Notes under the pieces: generated by a model | Told to the model about the DNA's origin: nothing | Database searches by the model: none | The model's input: only the letters and a program-made list of their open reading frames with translations | Program-made: the position numbers and the translations under genes | Shown: positions 6,257 to 7,221 of the stretch, piece by piece | Layout: each line of letters opens with the position of its first letter | Numbering within the stretch: the first letter of the stretch is position 1 | NCBI GenBank assembly: GCA_900543365.1 | Contig: UQRG01000074.1 | Coordinates: forward strand, 1-7,221 | Source: an uncultured Eubacterium sp. | Lineage (GTDB): Bacteria > Bacillota > Clostridia > Lachnospirales > CAG-274 | DNA length: 7,221 nucleotides | Reading direction: 5' to 3'

Positions 6257-7221
6257 TTATTTAGCCTCAATTGCAGTTGCTTTTAATTCATCTGGACAAG
6301 ATAAACCTAAATTATTAAGGGCTGTTGAGTTAATATAAAGGCTATATTCTGTAATAGTTTCAAAAGGAATACTTTCAGCCTTTTCACCCTTTAATACTCT
6401 TGCAGCAATTTCACCAGTCTGTTTACCTAATGCAACATAATCAAGACCTTCTGTTGCAACACAACCTTGCTTAACCTGTTCAATTTCACTGCCAAATACA
6501 GGTATATTAGCCTTGTTAGCAGCATCAAGTACTGTAGCAAGAGCAGTTACAACTGTATTGTCTGTAAGGTTAGATAAACAATCAACCTTACCTGCAAGTT
6601 CTGTTGCAGCGAGAGGAATATCACTAGACTGGCTAATACCACTTTCTACAATCTCAAAACCATAGTTAGGTGCAAGTTCCTTATATTCAGCAATTGTACT
6701 AACTGAATTAGCTTCACTTGTACTATATAAAATACCAATTTTCTTAGCATCAGGCATAAAATCTCTAATCATTTTAAGCTGTGCATCAACAGCAAGTTTA
6801 TCACTTGTACCAGTTGTATTTCCTACACTTGTGCCATCTGCCTTTGCAAGTTCTGCTCCAACAGGGTCAGTTACAGCTGTATAAATAACAGGAATTTCAC
6901 CTTTAGCTGCATTATAACAAGCCTGAGCCATAGGAGTTGCAACACCACAAATAAGGTCTTCTTTATTAGCTACCATAGATTGAGCAATTTGGTTTGCATT
7001 AGCAATATCAGCTTGAGCATTTTGGAAGTCATAAGTTACATTTTGACCTTCAACATAACCAGCTTCAGCCATACCCTCTTTAAAACCTTGAACACAATTA
7101 TCAAGAGAGCCGTGAGGTGCAAACTGGGCTATACCTACTGTTACCATATCACTTGATTGTGTGTTTTCATTTGTCTGACTTTCATTTGAACCACAACCCG
7201 TAAACATACCCATTGTAAGGC
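6257..7221 (-). CDS. ABC_sub_bind family substrate-binding lipoprotein, 5' end beyond window
   Basis: This is the extracellular receptor of the ABC importer, a periplasmic-binding-fold protein of the ABC_sub_bind (PF04392) type. The frame stays open to the right edge: the codons before ATG 7213 read Leu-Thr, there is no ribosome site, and the residues M-G-M-F-T-G-C that follow are the end of a lipoprotein signal peptide, with the lipid-bearing Cys encoded at about 7195-7193. The hydrophobic core and true start therefore lie outside. Counting from that Met, family-like stretches are VGIAQFAPHGSLDN (26-39), IPVIYTAVTDPVGAELA (107-123), TGTSD (134-138), DFMPDAKKIGILYS (151-164) and NIPVFGSE (236-243). 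Characterised relatives include pneumococcal TrpX and C. difficile CD0873, a tyrosine-binding surface lipoprotein, so an aromatic amino acid is the likely ligand. That assignment is from family knowledge, not from ligand residues I can verify. Confidence 0.9.
   Translation of the reverse strand, partial: LTMGMFTGCGSNESQTNENTQSSDMVTVGIAQFAPHGSLDNCVQGFKEGMAEAGYVEGQNVTYDFQNAQADIANANQIAQSMVANKEDLICGVATPMAQACYNAAKGEIPVIYTAVTDPVGAELAKADGTSVGNTTGTSDKLAVDAQLKMIRDFMPDAKKIGILYSTSEANSVSTIAEYKELAPNYGFEIVESGISQSSDIPLAATELAGKVDCLSNLTDNTVVTALATVLDAANKANIPVFGSEIEQVKQGCVATEGLDYVALGKQTGEIAARVLKGEKAESIPFETITEYSLYINSTALNNLGLSCPDELKATAIEAK

Noticed and set aside
7211..7213. ATG at 7213 as the start of the binding-protein gene
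   Set aside because: It falls between the hydrophobic core and the lipobox of a signal peptide, the frame stays open to the edge, and there is no ribosome site; the real start is outside the window.
1..7221. CRISPR arrays, insertion sequences, tRNA or rRNA genes, prophage or defence systems
   Set aside because: No regularly spaced repeats, transposase motifs, structured RNA genes or integration signatures were seen; the window is compactly filled by transport and metabolic genes.

Overview
The window looks like chromosome from a low-GC, Gram-positive anaerobe, most likely a member of Clostridia. The evidence is strong AT richness, near-perfect AGGAGG ribosome binding sites, sigma-A type promoters (TTGACT-17-TATAAT), TAA as the stop of every gene whose end is visible, and two lipobox lipoproteins serving as solute receptors. 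Genus cannot be fixed from this sequence. All the proteins except one fall into known families, and I see no convincing new multi-gene system.

Left part (1-2422, minus strand): a tripartite TRAP transporter operon in the order dctP (binding lipoprotein), dctQ (small membrane subunit), dctM (large membrane subunit, cut off by the left edge). The genes are packed tightly: dctP and dctQ share one base (TAATG) and dctQ and dctM abut. The operon should import a carboxylate, possibly a sugar acid, using an ion gradient.

Middle (2423-4590): a 235-bp divergent control region holds a very good promoter for the rightward gene, a weaker candidate promoter for dctP, and a 9-bp perfect inverted repeat between them that could be an operator. 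Rightward lie a PLP-dependent Orn/Lys/Arg decarboxylase-family enzyme (2658-4052), then a gene with its own promoter for a 122-residue membrane-anchored protein of unknown function (4166-4534). A 23-bp perfect hairpin flanked by A and T runs ends this unit and also the convergent operon on its right.

Right part (4591-7221, minus strand): an ABC importer operon in the order substrate-binding lipoprotein (5' end beyond the right edge), LivH-like permease, ATPase. The binding protein belongs to the ABC_sub_bind (PF04392) type, whose characterised Gram-positive members take up aromatic amino acids (TrpXYZ; C. difficile CD0873). Tryptophan or tyrosine uptake is therefore the best guess.

Together the window carries two unrelated nutrient importers flanking an amino-acid decarboxylase. 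A regulatory link is possible only between the TRAP operon and the decarboxylase, which share one intergenic region. Two gene starts need moving from the longest reading frame: dctP to 2422 and the ATPase to 5370. The binding-protein gene at the right edge has no start inside the window.
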